Of a stretch of DNA of 21,099 bases, positions 13,314 to 21,099 are shown one piece after another. This stretch comes from Entrophospora sp. SA101. Taxonomy: Eukaryota; Glomeromycota; Glomeromycetes; Entrophosporales; Entrophosporaceae. The first letter of the stretch is position 1; the number at the start of each line of letters is the position of its first letter. Below the pieces are notes generated by a model. It was not told the origin of the DNA. It worked only from the letters and a program-made list of their open reading frames with translations, and did no database searches. The stretch lies in the NCBI GenBank assembly GCA_958430865.1, contig CAUDNR010001591.1, positions 61,690-82,788 of the forward strand, read 5' to 3'. Made by a program: the position numbers and the translations under genes.

Positions 13314-14620
13314 TTCTTATTTTTAATTCTTATTATATTATGTTCATCTTCAAAAGAAAATACAGCAAGTGTCCTTATATTTTTTTTTTGACCAGGATGC
13401 ATATATTAATATATAAAATAAACATTTCACTATTATCAAAATTGAAAAAATGGATGATTCATTCAAAGTTTTTTTTCCCCAGGATTTTTAAATAATTGAT
13501 TTTTTTTTATAAATGTTATTATTGTACTTATGTTGGGGAATCAGGATTTATAATATTTTTTTATTTACCCTCATTGGTGAATGGTGGTGCTTTTCATGAT
13601 TACTTTCCAAGGACCACCTCTAAGTGAATGCTCTCATTCATTCCCAAGCTTGGGGATTAGAGATAAATGCACACCTCTCCCCCTGCACTACATAGCTTTT
13701 TTCATTTCCATATATAACTCTCTCAAATGCATACCCGGGACTTTCACGTGATCGTTGCCCAATAAAAATCGTGTGACAGACGTTATTTTTCCTTTGTTGT
13801 GTATATAGAAAAAAATTAAAAAATTGATTTTTTGTAAGAGTTGATAAAGAGTTGAAGTTTTATACTTAGTAAATGATGGTAAAGAATATAAAGAATCAAA
13901 TTTATTATTAGTATATAAGAGATGATAAAGAATCATTCTGTAACAGGCAAGTAAGGAATTGTTTACTTTATTAAGTGATAGGATAATAAAGAGAATTCTT
14001 TCTTTTTAATAGATACGAAGCTTATCAGAACAAAAGAACAAGAAAGCAGATAGAAAAGCCTATATAGTTGAAATTATTATAAATAAGACATGAATCAAGA
14101 ATTTTTATTTCATTAAAAAAATAACTTATAAATATAATATTTTTTTTAGTGTTCACATGCAACCAATGAAATCTAAGTACATGCTATCACTCATTCCCAA
14201 AGAGGTGCATTTAGAGGGGGTTGGCTCCTTTGGAGATCTTAGTGTATCGAAAAATTCATAATCATCATTTCTTTGTGTTTTTCATCATCACTCATTAAAT
14301 TTTTTCTATATAATTGTTCCACTGATCATTTTGTCCTAAGCTGCATAAATAAAATCAATAGATACAAGCTATTTATCATATTAAAGCTTGGAAAATCCTA
14401 TATACAGGAGGAAGGTCTTGTATATTTAGGATCACCCTTAAAGCTTCGTTGATCATAGTTATCAATTCGTCAACTTCAAAAGAGTAGATGGTACTCACAT
14501 TGTATCAGATCTTTGAAGTCTGCATATGTAGCCATCCAGAGCATCCATTATAGTAAGCTTACAACTATCATTGCAAAATATGGTGAGCTCTGATATTGAG
14601 CACCATCATATTTTCAGAAA
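13314..14620. other. Long gene-poor stretch downstream of copine
   Basis: Mostly A/T-rich. A GC-richer island at about 13590-13790 holds palindromes (CCAAGCTTGG, CCCGGG, CACGTG within TTTCACGTGATCG) and might be promoter-like. About 14400-14600 contains minus-strand protein-like shreds (MDALDGYICRLQRSDTM; VDELITMINEALR) in different frames that I cannot assign. No intact ORF is supported. Confidence 0.5.
13619..14202. repeat. Pair of imperfect 30-bp direct repeats
   Basis: 13619-13648 and 14172-14202 share the pattern TCTAAGT-NN-ATGCT-N-TCA-N-TCATTCCCAA in the same orientation, 553 bp apart. Both are followed by sequence containing AAATGCAC or GTGCATTT next to CCTCT/AGAGG blocks, in opposite orientation. 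They could bound a small mobile element, but no target duplication is clear. Confidence 0.45.
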
Positions 14621-14623
14621 TAC

Positions 14624-14690
14624 ACAGTGAGTCTCGGTATAACGGATATGTTTGTTCCAGGAAATTTATCCGCTATACCGAGTCATCCAT
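14624..14690. repeat. Pogo/Tigger-like terminal repeat forming a hairpin
   Basis: The sequence starts with ACAGTGAGTCTCGGTATAACGG, preceded by TA, like the CAGTG...CTCG.TATAACG ends of pogo/Tigger-type DNA transposons. Arms 14631-14648 and 14667-14684 are inverted copies matching at 16 of 18 positions around an 18-nt spacer. This could be one end of an element extending rightward or a very short palindromic MITE. No transposase ORF is present. Confidence 0.5.
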
Positions 14691-15949
14691 TAAAAAAATC
14701 ATATTATTCTTTAAAAACAATGCGTGATTGATTCAATCATTAACACCAAAGGAACAAAATTAATTATTTCGAAATAAAAGCTATTTGTTTGTTTATTTAT
14801 TAATGTATGTTTTCTATTCGTAATACAATATTACTTTATATTCGCTTTATTTGTTTTATTTGTTTATTTGTTTTATTTGTTTTATTTGTTTATTCGCTCA
14901 AATTATTTGAATTACTTGAATTATTTTTTACTCAAATTATTCCTTTTATTCGAATAGAAACCTTATCTACTTACTACTCAAGGTTATGATATTGTTTTTA
15001 GTATTGCAATTAAGAAAGCTCACAAAGAGCTTTATTGTTTTACAATCTTTAGACGATTTAAGAAGGGGTATTTCTTTCTTGTAGTAATGGTAATAATAAT
15101 ATTATTTAATTCCACCACCACCACTACCAAAAATTCGTTGTCCGTTGTAATTATTATATTAATAACGTTTTTTATATTCATTTTATCATGTATTTATTAA
15201 CATTACTTGTTAAATATTTGGTCAGCACTAGGTAAATATCGAAAAAAGACGATAGCCACCGGATCCGTTGTCTTTAGTCGATAAAAGTATCTTGAACACA
15301 AGAGTTATCTTTAGTTGATAAAGTTGTCTCAAAATCGCTTTACCCTACAAAAAGTGTCCAAGTCTAGAAAATTAGTTTATAATTAATTAATCCGAATGTA
15401 TATCAATATAATAATAAACAATTTGAATCTCATGTATTTTAAAGATACCTTTTTCTTGAACAAAGAAAATAACCATATTAAATAAAACCTAAAAGTCATT
15501 CACTGGTAAAGCTTATTCACTCAATTTATTTTATTGCGATCAATTATTTCGCTTTCCCGTCTAATAACAATAACAACAGTAATAACTATCTCTTAAACGG
15601 TCAGAGTATTCTTTAATGGGAACACAAAGTTAACGATCAGCAAAGTAAAAACAGTCAATCGACCAACTTTTAAAGAAGATTTTACAAAAACCACAAGTAC
15701 AACAACTGGATTTTTATTTATAGAAAAAAATTTTTTTATCAATAAGTTGGGACGCTCTAGGAAAATCGGTTTCGAGACTTTTTGATCAAAAAAATTTTTT
15801 TACTTGGTTACAAAAATAAATTCTTGAGGCAACAAAATTTTCTTTGAATCGAATTTAAAAAATGATCTACAAACTCAAAATAATTTAATAAATTTAATAG
15901 TCACGGATTAAATTACTTAAATATTAAGAAAATGGAGTGAAAATTTTGG
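14691..15949. other. Gene-poor AT-rich stretch, possible interior of a decayed transposon
   Basis: No supported coding sequence. Notable pieces: a short CCACCACCACTACC block near 15113, and two similar segments at about 15269 and 15305 (GTTGTCTTTAGTCGATAAA and GTTATCTTTAGTTGATAAA). If the hairpin at 14624 and the 14-mer repeats at 15950 are paired ends of one element, this is its decayed interior; that pairing is only a possibility. Confidence 0.4.
14845..14895. repeat. TTTATTTG/TTTGTTTA tandem repeat
   Basis: About 50 bp of alternating TTTATTTGTTTTATTTG units. It is part of a 60-codon low-complexity open stretch (Phe/Ile/Leu/Val only) that I do not regard as a gene. Confidence 0.85.
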
Positions 15950-15996
15950 CCGACTTATTGAGTAAACCGACTTATCGAGTGACCGACTTATCGAGT
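15950..15996. repeat. Three tandem 14-mers CCGACTTATCGAGT
   Basis: Copies at 15950-15963 (CCGACTTATTGAGT), 15967-15980 and 15983-15996 (both CCGACTTATCGAGT), spaced 16-17 bp. The inverted form, ACTCGATAAGTCGG, loosely resembles the CTCGGTATAACGG end at 14632. Sub-terminal repeats of this kind are typical transposase binding sites in pogo-type elements. Confidence 0.7.
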
Positions 15997-17231
15997 TTAC
16001 ATATGTACTAATTCATAATTTTTATTATAACTTTAACCTTTCTATAAAATATAAATTTTAAAAGGAAAATGGATACATGCCTTATTATTATTAATCAATA
16101 TCGTAGTTATCCACAAAAAATATCCGCAATCGCCAAATCGATTTCTAAATAAGGATAACATGCACCCAACCCAACCAATAAAATTGGATATTCTCATGAT
16201 GCTGCGCAAAATTGCGGATATTTTTGCGGAAAAATACATGATTATAATCGTTTTCACAAAAAAAAAATTTTTTTTATATATTACTACGAGTCGATCATTC
16301 AAATTTATTTTATTGCAAATTATTTTGCTCGCGACCAATAATTATAATAATTGGATTTTTATTTTTATAAACATCAATAAATACGAATCAATAAAATACA
16401 AATCAATAAATACAAAAATTTCAAAATTTATTTTATTATTAAAAATTATAATTTGTGTTCTCGGGATTATGAAAATATTATAAAAACTTACCAAATGGTG
16501 GCACCTCCTAGCTAACAATGGCAATTCTTTTCGATAAACTGGAAGAATTGCCAAGAAACCAGTAAAAAGAAAGAAAACGATAGTTGAATAAAACTTGGAA
16601 CAAGAAAGGGAAGATTTAAAATTTTATAAAAATTAATGTTAACCGGTGATCAAATCCGGTGATCAAAAAGATCAGAAGTGGGGATTAAAAGGAATTCAAA
16701 AGGGTATCGGTCCACAGTTCTACTCTTACTGAGAGAAAAGAGAACTGACAAGAGAAAAGCAGGATCGAAGAACTACAAAAAAAAATTTTTTTATAAAAGA
16801 AACGATGAAAAATGTGAACGATATAAACAATATATAACAATAAAAAAATACAAAAAACTTAGCTAATTTCCAAGAAAGCCTTTCGACTAAAGAAATAAGA
16901 AGTACATAAAATTATTATTAATAAATAAGAAAATAAAGAAATGACAACAAAATATAAATAAATAATAAAATAATCCCGAGAACATTTCAAAATTAAAGGA
17001 AAGAGGGAGGAAATTGATAGCGAAATTTTATGAGAAAAAAATAATAATAATAACAATATTCCAATAAAAGGGGGCTATATATATATGTACGCGAATATAC
17101 TGATCGGCAGAAATTATTAATTAATTAATTTTTTTTTTTAATATATGCATGTCAGCCAGAACTAACTTGTTAAGACGATGCTTTGATAAAACAAAATACA
17201 CACGATAAACCGGTATTTTTTTATTACCTAC
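15997..17231. other. Gene-poor stretch before the satellite array
   Basis: A/T- and A/G-rich sequence with no recognisable protein. It holds an inverted repeat (GGCAATTCTT at 16520-16529, AAGAATTGCC at 16543-16552), a good minus-strand splice donor (TTTG-GTAAGT at about 16494-16485), and a doubled CCGGTGATCAAA near 16643-16670. Short open stretches here are Lys/Ile/Tyr/Asn-rich noise. Confidence 0.5.
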
Positions 17232-19400
17232 TCGTTATTATGGGAACAAATCAGATTTTACATGGTGCGAACTTTGATTAAAACTTTCAAAGGGCGTTTT
17301 TAACAAGGGTCAAAATTTGGTTTTAACTTTTTGAAGTTCCATTTTATCAATCACTTTTTTCTCTTGAAGATAAGTTCTTTTTTGTTTCCAAATGAGAGAA
17401 AAAATTCTATTGGATGATAATATCGATCAGGGAGATAAGGGGGTTACTTAGATTGCATAAAAAAATTTTTATCTTACATCAGTATTCAGTGTTAAATTGG
17501 CTAACGTGATGATTACGTTATTGCGGGAATCAGTCGGATTTTACATGGTGTGAACTTTGATTAAAACTTCCAAAGGGCGTTTTTAACAAGGGTCAAAATT
17601 TGGCTAACTTTTTTATCCATAGAAGTTCCATTTCATCAATCACTTTTTTCTCTCTTATTCAATTGAAGATAAGCTCTTTTTTCTAAAAAAGATTAACATT
17701 TTTGCTTGGGCGGTCCCAAAGAGAGAATATGCGATTGGATGATATTGATCAGAGAAATAAGAGGCGTTACTTAGGTTGCATAAAAAAGAATTTTATCTTA
17801 CATCAGTATTTAGTGTTAAATTGGTTAACGTGATTACATTATTGTGGGAACCAATCAGATTTTACATGGTGAGAACTTTGACCATCAAAACTTGCAAGGA
17901 CGTTTTTAACAAAAGTCAAATTTGGTTTTTGCATAATAGAAAATTCTTCCACTGCTTTCACTTCTTTTTTGTAAAAAAGGATTACCATTTTTGCATGGGC
18001 GGTCCCAAATGAGAGAAACATTCGATTGGATGATATTGATCAGAGAAATAAGAAGCCTTACTTAGATTACATCAGTATTTAGTGTTAAATTGGTTAAAGT
18101 GATTACATTATTGTGGGAACCAATCAGATTTTACATGGTGAGAACTTTGATCATCAAAACTTGCAAGAGCGTTTTTAACAAAGAAAATTCTTCCACTGCT
18201 TTCACTTCTTTTTTGTAAAAAAGGATTACCATTTTTGCATGGGCGGTCTCAAATGAGAGAAACATTCGATTGGATGATGATATTGATCAGAGAAATAAGA
18301 GGTGTTACTTAGATTACATCAGTATTTAGTGTTAAATTGGTTAAAGCAATTACTGGGCGGTCTCAAATGAGAGAAACATTCGATTGGATGATGATATTGA
18401 TCAGAGAAATAAGAGGTGTTACTTAGATTACATCAGTATTTAGTGTTAAATTGGTTAAAGCAATTACGTCATTGTGGGAACCAATCAGATTTACATGGTG
18501 AGAACTTTGACCATTAAAACTTGCAAGGACGTTTTTGACAAGGGTCAAAATTTGGTTTTTGCATAATAGAAAATTCTTCAGCTGCTTTCACTTCTTTTTT
18601 GTAAAAAAGGATTAACATTTTTGCATGGGCGGTCTCAAATGAGAGGAACATTTGGTTGGATGATGATATTGATCAGAGTAAAGATGTTACTAGATTACAT
18701 CAGTATTTAATGTTAAATTGGTTAACGTGATTGCGTTATTGTGGGAACCAATCAGATTTTACATGGTGAGAACTTTGACCATTAAAACTTGCAAGGGCGT
18801 TTTTAACAAGGGTTTTTGCATAATAGAAAATTCTTCCGCTGCTTTCATTTGAAGATAGGTTCTTTTTTATAGAGAAACATTCGATTGGATGATATTGATC
18901 AGGTGTTACTTTGACTGCATATATCAAATATTAGTCAGTATTTAGTGTAAAATTGGATAACGTGATTACGTTGTTGTGGGGACAAATCAGATTTTATGTG
19001 GTGCGGGCATTGACCGTTAAATCAATTTCTTTTACTTGAAGATAAGTTCTTTTTTGTAAAAAAGGATTAATATTGCATGTACAGTTCTAAAAGAAGAATA
19101 TACGATTGGATGATATTGATCAGAGAAATAAGAGGCGTTACTTAGGCTATATAAAAAAAAATTTTTTATCATACATCAGTCAGTATTGAGTGTTAAATTG
19201 GATAACGTGATTATATTACTGTGGGAACCAATCAGATTTTACGTGGTGCGGGCTTTGACCATTAAAATTTGCAAAGAGCGTTTTTAACAAGGACCCAAAA
19301 TTTAGTTTTTGTATAATAGAAAACTCTACCTCAACTGTTTCAACTTTTTTATCCATTAAAGTTTCTCTCTTCTTTACTTGAAGATAACATCAGGATCTTA
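17232..19400. repeat. Satellite array, about eight tandem units of 235-361 bp
   Basis: The recurring core GGGAACCAATCAGATTTTAC begins near 17242, 17525, 17846, 18115, 18476, 18743, 18978 and 19223, giving periods of 283, 321, 269, 361, 267, 235 and 245 bp. Each unit carries in order: the core with TGGTG(A/C)GAACTTTGA, a CGTTTTTAACAA block, a TTCACTTCTTTTTTGTAAAA block, GGGCGGTC, GATTGGATGATATTGATCAG, AGAGGCGTTACTTAG, CATCAGTATTTAGTG and TTGGTTAACGTGATTACG. The middle units are the most alike and the outer ones the most diverged. CCAAT occurs on one strand in the core and on the other within GATTGG. No conserved long ORF runs through the units. Confidence 0.95.
18241..18467. repeat. Perfect 113-bp internal duplication within the satellite
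   Basis: 18241-18353 and 18355-18467 are identical by eye over 113 bases, separated by a single T. The segment runs from GGGCGGTCTC to TTAAAGCAATTAC. It explains why this unit is 361 bp instead of about 250-270 bp, and its perfection points to a very recent duplication or an assembly artefact. Confidence 0.95.
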
Positions 19401-19717
19401 AAAATCAAATTTACATCGCGTTGATTTGCGTTTATCAGCTATATTCTATTGTACTACTTTTAAATTGAGTTCTACAACGTTAAATATCGATTAACATCAT
19501 TTACAACGCAAATTATAGTATATAGTAAGTTTAAAGTTTAATATACTTTAAATTTTTTTAAAAAATTTTAAACTTTTTTAAAACCTTTTTTTCTATTCAT
19601 TTCAAACTAAAATTCTCCTTTCACATATTATCCACCGCACAAAAACTGAAAAAAGAGGCACGTTTTATTTTTCAGCATCGAAAGGATAATACTTTTCGAC
19701 AACATTTTATAGGTTCT
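19401..19717. other. AT-rich flank of the satellite array
   Basis: Contains TTTAAAGTTTAATATACTTT (a near-perfect palindrome around 19530-19550) and runs of AAATTTTTTTAAAAAATTTT. No gene is supported. Confidence 0.6.
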
Positions 19718-19969
19718 ATGAAATATCCATATACACCGAAGCAATTGCATACGCTTTCCCGAAAGCGTGCTGTATTGCTTTTAGATGTATTTACGAAGAT
19801 ATATCAAGCACGAAATCAGTATCATTTGATTACTAAAACTTCATATAATGGTATTAACTCATACAAATTGCCTTCTTTAGTTTACGAAATAACCGATCGT
19901 CACCTTCCAAAGGCCTTGTTACTTCTAGAAAACCATTTACAACATTTTTTGCGATTACATATATTGTGA
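19718..19969 (+). CDS. Hypothetical protein, 83 aa
   Basis: ATG 19718 opens an 83-codon frame with balanced composition (Leu, Lys, Arg, Tyr, His), unlike the A/T-driven frames around it. Segments: PKQLHTLSRKRAVLLLDVFT, YQARNQYHLITKTSYNGINS, and a C-terminal amphipathic Leu-rich helix (HLPKALLLLENHLQHFLRLH). It has no signal peptide or recognised motif and I do not know the family. It may be a small gene, one exon of a larger one, or a remnant of a mobile element, since it lies between a satellite array and a retroelement fragment. No convincing donor or acceptor flanks it. Confidence 0.4.
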   Translation: MKYPYTPKQLHTLSRKRAVLLLDVFTKIYQARNQYHLITKTSYNGINSYKLPSLVYEITDRHLPKALLLLENHLQHFLRLHIL

Positions 19970-20505
19970 TTATACTAACTATACTAATTTGAATAATTGT
20001 AGTGTATATACTCACGTGTGAACAATCATTGTCTACAAAGGTGCCAATCTAAATGTTTGATGTCTTTGACTATCTTCAATTCGAAATCAAAAAAAAAATG
20101 TCAACGCACTAAAAGAAAGTATGACGAAAAGATTAAACAAAAATGAGTTTATCGAAAATATCAAAAATATCAAAATACAATTGATGATGTTCTGGGTAAC
20201 GTTTAATCAGCGATAAATGATGCAACAATGGAAACTTTATTAGAACATGCAAAAAAAACATTTTATGGGTTGTAAATTTTGTTTTTATTAAATAAATTTG
20301 TTCGATTTTTTCATCGTTCATGTTTTGTCTTAATCGTATATCTTAAATATTGGTTGTGTTTACAATCATTTTGTCAACATTCATTATATTAAGGTCATTT
20401 TGATTATATCGAGAGATATGGTCAAGAGAAGAGTTAGGAAGAGAGTTATTCATTTGATCGGGAATCAAGGCATCAGTATTCTGTATTGTAGTTACGCAAT
20501 TTACT
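19970..20505. other. AT-rich stretch without a supported gene
   Basis: A near-repeat of ATCAAAAAT at about 20160-20172 and poly-A tracts. The 62-codon minus frame at 20133-20321 is hydrophobic and A/T-driven; I do not support it as a gene. Confidence 0.5.
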
Positions 20506-20990
20506 TCAATCTTTATTTTTGACCTTACGCACAGTTATTGGAATAAAGAAATCTTTGCCATCACATGTAACTTTTAACTCGCACTTAGACGCAAGTAAAT
20601 CATAATTATATTTATCTAGAAGAGGATTACTAAATGCCAATAAAAACTTAGGATGCTCAACAATAACAAATTTTCCGCGTAAGCTACAACCAGGTATCAG
20701 GTTTATAGAAACCTCAGAAGTAGTTCCAATTGATGTAGTTGGTACTGTGGCCTCCCCACTGAGATTATGTTTTTCATCTGTATTAATTTTCAATCCTAAT
20801 CGCTTAGCTAAGTTATGAGACATGATAGAATATTTTGCGCCTGAATCAACATGGCTGCCGGGATCTTTAAATGTTTAATTTTACATTGAATGGTTGCGAC
20901 GCTTGTAGCTGGCTCTTTTTTCTGAACAAAATCTATTTCCATAGGATCATCTAATGTTTCCTCTTCCCCATCTGATTCGATAATTTTCAA
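20506..20990 (-). pseudogene. Retropepsin-like aspartic protease remnant of a retroelement, one frameshift
   Basis: The minus strand reads an acidic lead (DDPMEIDFVQKKEPATSVAT, then CKIKHLKIP) in one frame (20990 to about 20865). It continues in a second frame with the catalytic motif D-S-G-A (codons 20847-20836), then MSHNLAKRLGLKI, IPGCSLRGKFVIVEH, and a C-terminal FIPITVRKVKNKD, stop at 20506. The D-(S/T)-G-A motif plus beta-rich spacing is that of retroviral-type proteases encoded in the Gag-Pol of LTR retroelements, where they cut the polyprotein. A one-base shift between KIP and the Gly-Ser before the active site breaks the protein. No reverse transcriptase or LTR is visible in the window; the element may continue past 21099, but the sequence upstream of 21000 has stops. 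Multicopy proteins of this style are common in Glomeromycotina (recollection, not checked). Confidence 0.7.
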
Positions 20991-21099
20991 AATCTAATTT
21001 TGCATTTGATATACAGTGCAGAAGCTCTATAATAGGAACAAATGTTGCCTTTTTTAAAAGGGTGTAGATCACCCAAAAAAAATTTTTAAAAAAAAGTAC
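20991..21099. other. A/T-rich right edge
   Basis: Contains A/T homopolymers and a short GGGTGTAGATCACCC near-palindrome at about 21060-21074. No coding sequence is supported. Confidence 0.5.

Noticed and set aside
13688..13936. 82-aa minus-strand open frame
   Set aside because: It has no recognisable motif and is partly A/T-driven; composition near its end reflects the GC-rich island with CACGTG. Not enough to call a gene.
14807..14989. 60-aa plus-strand open frame
   Set aside because: It is produced by TTTATTTG tandem repeats and consists of Phe/Ile/Leu/Val only.
16520..16552. Hairpin GGCAATTCTT/AAGAATTGCC as a transcription terminator
   Set aside because: Bacterial-type terminators do not apply to this eukaryotic sequence, and no gene ends here.
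16042..17056. Several overlapping open frames of 62-107 aa on both strands
   Set aside because: Lys/Ile/Asn/Tyr-rich low complexity, overlapping each other, with no domain or consistent codon pattern.
17232..19400. CRISPR array
   Set aside because: Units are 235-361 bp and diverge along their whole length; there are no short constant repeats with unique spacers, and the window is eukaryotic.

Overview
This is an AT-rich eukaryotic window with intron-dense genes (introns mostly 70-250 bp, ending in TAG/CAG/AAG), long A/T-only intergenic stretches and decayed transposon-type coding fragments. Two genes suggest a fungus: a FYVE-CCT-kinase Fab1 with no DEP domain seen, and a copine. Copines are absent from the model yeasts, so an early-diverging filamentous lineage is more likely. 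Composition, introns and the style of the retropepsin remnant resemble arbuscular mycorrhizal fungi (Glomeromycotina, Rhizophagus-like). That placement is inference; no rRNA or marker gene is present.

Layout. 1-6207 (minus strand): seven exons of a Fab1/PIKfyve-type PtdIns3P 5-kinase. The visible part starts at ATG 6207 and is cut by the left window edge inside the kinase domain after about 1892 residues. Its FYVE zinc finger is split by an intron that appears to use a GC-AG pair. 6612-7258 (minus): a broken ZIP zinc transporter with the N-terminal half recognisable and frame damage after it. 7921-9936 (plus): decayed coding fragments, namely an unrecognised frameshifted ORF, a multiply frameshifted transposase-like fragment and a short helix-turn-helix remnant. 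10560-13176 (plus): a complete 13-exon copine gene (514 aa) whose frame I could follow from ATG to stop. 13177-17230: gene-poor, with a possible stranded copine tail, a 30-bp direct repeat, a pogo/Tigger-like terminal-repeat hairpin, T-rich tandem repeats and a triple 14-mer. 17232-19400: about eight tandem copies of a 235-361 bp satellite unit, including a perfect 113-bp internal duplication. 19718-19969: an unrecognised 83-aa ORF. 20506-20990 (minus): a frameshifted retropepsin-like aspartic protease remnant of a retroelement.

Functional reading. The two intact-looking genes both act at membranes: Fab1 makes PtdIns(3,5)P2 on endosomes and vacuoles, and copine is a C2/vWA membrane-binding adaptor. 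Nothing in the sequence links them in one pathway. The rest is mostly pseudogene and repeat sequence. I did not find a clearly new biological system. The most interesting observations are the GC-AG FYVE intron with a competing donor 3 nt away, the copine whose C2 domains lack most calcium-ligand aspartates, and the young satellite array.
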